Source: UBA6065 sp038063975
Lineage (GTDB): Bacteria; Patescibacteriota; Minisyncoccia; Phycocordibacterales; UBA6065
DNA: 11,079 bases
Assembly (NCBI GenBank): GCA_038063975.1
Contig: JBBTTY010000016.1
Span: 1 to 11,079, forward strand
Direction: 5' to 3'
Part shown: positions 10,804-11,079 of the stretch, in pieces
Position numbering within the stretch: the first letter of the stretch is position 1
How the letters are laid out: the number at the start of each line of letters is the position of its first letter
Position numbers and translations under genes: made by a program
The notes under the pieces: generated by a model
Databases searched by the model: none
Told to the model about the DNA's origin: nothing
What the model saw: only the letters and a program-made list of their open reading frames with translations

Positions 10804-11079
10804 TTCGAAACCCACCCCCACACCCCTAGATTCTGCTGAAAGATGCTGTCTGTATTCAACGGGAGTCATCTTGTTTCTGGTCCACTGCTTTCTTTCGTAA
10901 TTGTAGTATCTCATATATTTTTCGATAACCAAACGTAGTTCTTCAAACGATTGGCAAGATTGATAATCTAACTCGTACTGGACCCCTTTCATTGCACACC
11001 ATCCTTGTTCTTTGAATTGTACGCCCCCAGCGATTTGAAGCGCAAACTGCATGGGCGACGTTTTCAATGCTGAATGGAT
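10792..11079 (-). pseudogene. IS3/IS150-type transposase tail, apparently chimeric, runs off the window
   Basis: The frame is open to the window edge and ends at the complement of 10792-10794. The last third (YELDYQSCQSFEELRLVIEKYMRYYNYERKQW, then TRNKMTPVEYRQHL) is the C-terminal end of the integrase-type DDE domain of IS3/IS150-group OrfB. The catalytic Asp and Glu residues are not in view. The segment further upstream does not fit the expected DNAxxESFFGHLKDE. It instead contains IHSALKTSPMQFA, which itself looks like the C-terminal end of another transposase (compare RxHSALxxxxP). Between the two modules lies the second copy of the end-like repeat. The simplest reading is a truncated transposase fused in frame, by insertion of another element, to that element's tail. 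The active gene, if any, is outside the window. Confidence 0.65.
10980..11000. repeat. Second IS-end-like sequence, direct copy of 10783-10803
   Basis: Shares ACCCCTTT and the following AT, G, ACAC positions with 10783-10803 (16 of 21). Direct rather than inverted orientation. Marks the likely junction between two transposase fragments. Confidence 0.45.

Larger units (their letters stand above)
10775..11079 (-). mobile_element. Insertion-sequence remnant(s), left boundary near 10777
   Basis: Contains the transposase tail and the terminal-type repeat at 10783-10803, with a second end-like repeat at 10980-11000. The left limit is set by the repeat and is approximate. The element continues beyond 11079, so completeness cannot be judged. 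Confidence 0.6.

Noticed and set aside
1..11079. CRISPR array, tRNA or rRNA genes
   Set aside because: No regularly spaced direct repeats and no cloverleaf with GGTTCRA-type T-loop were found on either strand.

Overview
The window is a piece of a small bacterial genome that looks like the Candidate Phyla Radiation (Patescibacteria, most like Parcubacteria). Grounds: the spc-operon order rpsE-rplO-secY-adk-map lacks rpmD (uL30) between rpsE and rplO, a recognised CPR trait. Several proteins also have forms I associate with this group: a short lidless adenylate kinase-like protein, an enlarged nucleoside diphosphate kinase, an NYN-domain protein ending in a GKLEYKK-type tail, and Cys-repeat secreted proteins. 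TGA acts as a normal stop (map and the pyrophosphatase), so the SR1/Gracilibacteria recoding does not apply. This assignment is inference from gene content, not a phylogeny.

Layout. 1-3605 (+): end of the spc-type operon (rpsE partial, rplO, secY, an adenylate kinase-family gene, map). 3621-4229 (+): long ndk whose promoter is built on the map stop codon. 4230-4554: a 325-base gap carrying a strong promoter, a highly folded RNA of about 160 nt that I cannot assign to a family, and a 15-bp intrinsic terminator. 4555-4932 (+): small four-helix-type membrane protein. 4946-6136 (-): infC-rpmI-rplT operon with a terminator-like hairpin between infC and rpmI and a non-AUG infC start. 6214-6921 (+): ZIP-family metal transporter. 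6932-7044: a long imperfect palindrome (22-bp arms, folded loop) between convergent genes. 7049-7510 (-) and 7604-9251 (+): divergent envelope genes, comprising two small membrane-anchored proteins and one secreted protein with Cys-rich repeats. 9368-10104 (-): inorganic pyrophosphatase and Nudix-like hydrolase overlapping by ATGA. 10196-10699 (+): NYN-domain putative ribonuclease with a strong terminator overlapping its stop codon. 10725-11079: insertion-sequence remnants with an IS3-type transposase tail on the minus strand that runs off the window.

How the parts fit. The left half is the translation and secretion core: ribosomal proteins, IF3, SecY, methionine aminopeptidase and two nucleotide kinases. 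The middle is envelope and metal uptake. The right end is a small set of phosphohydrolase and nuclease genes beside mobile DNA.

The most informative recurring signal is regulatory. I found no Shine-Dalgarno sequence before any gene, and many non-operon genes on both strands carry a TATAAT-like -10 box, often as TGN-TATA(A/C)T, ending only 6-9 bases before the ATG. A transcript starting at the normal distance from such a box begins at or next to the ATG, so these genes are probably leaderless. I used this rule to correct several start codons. The folded RNA at 4347-4508 and the palindrome at 6932-7044 are the best candidates for something undescribed.
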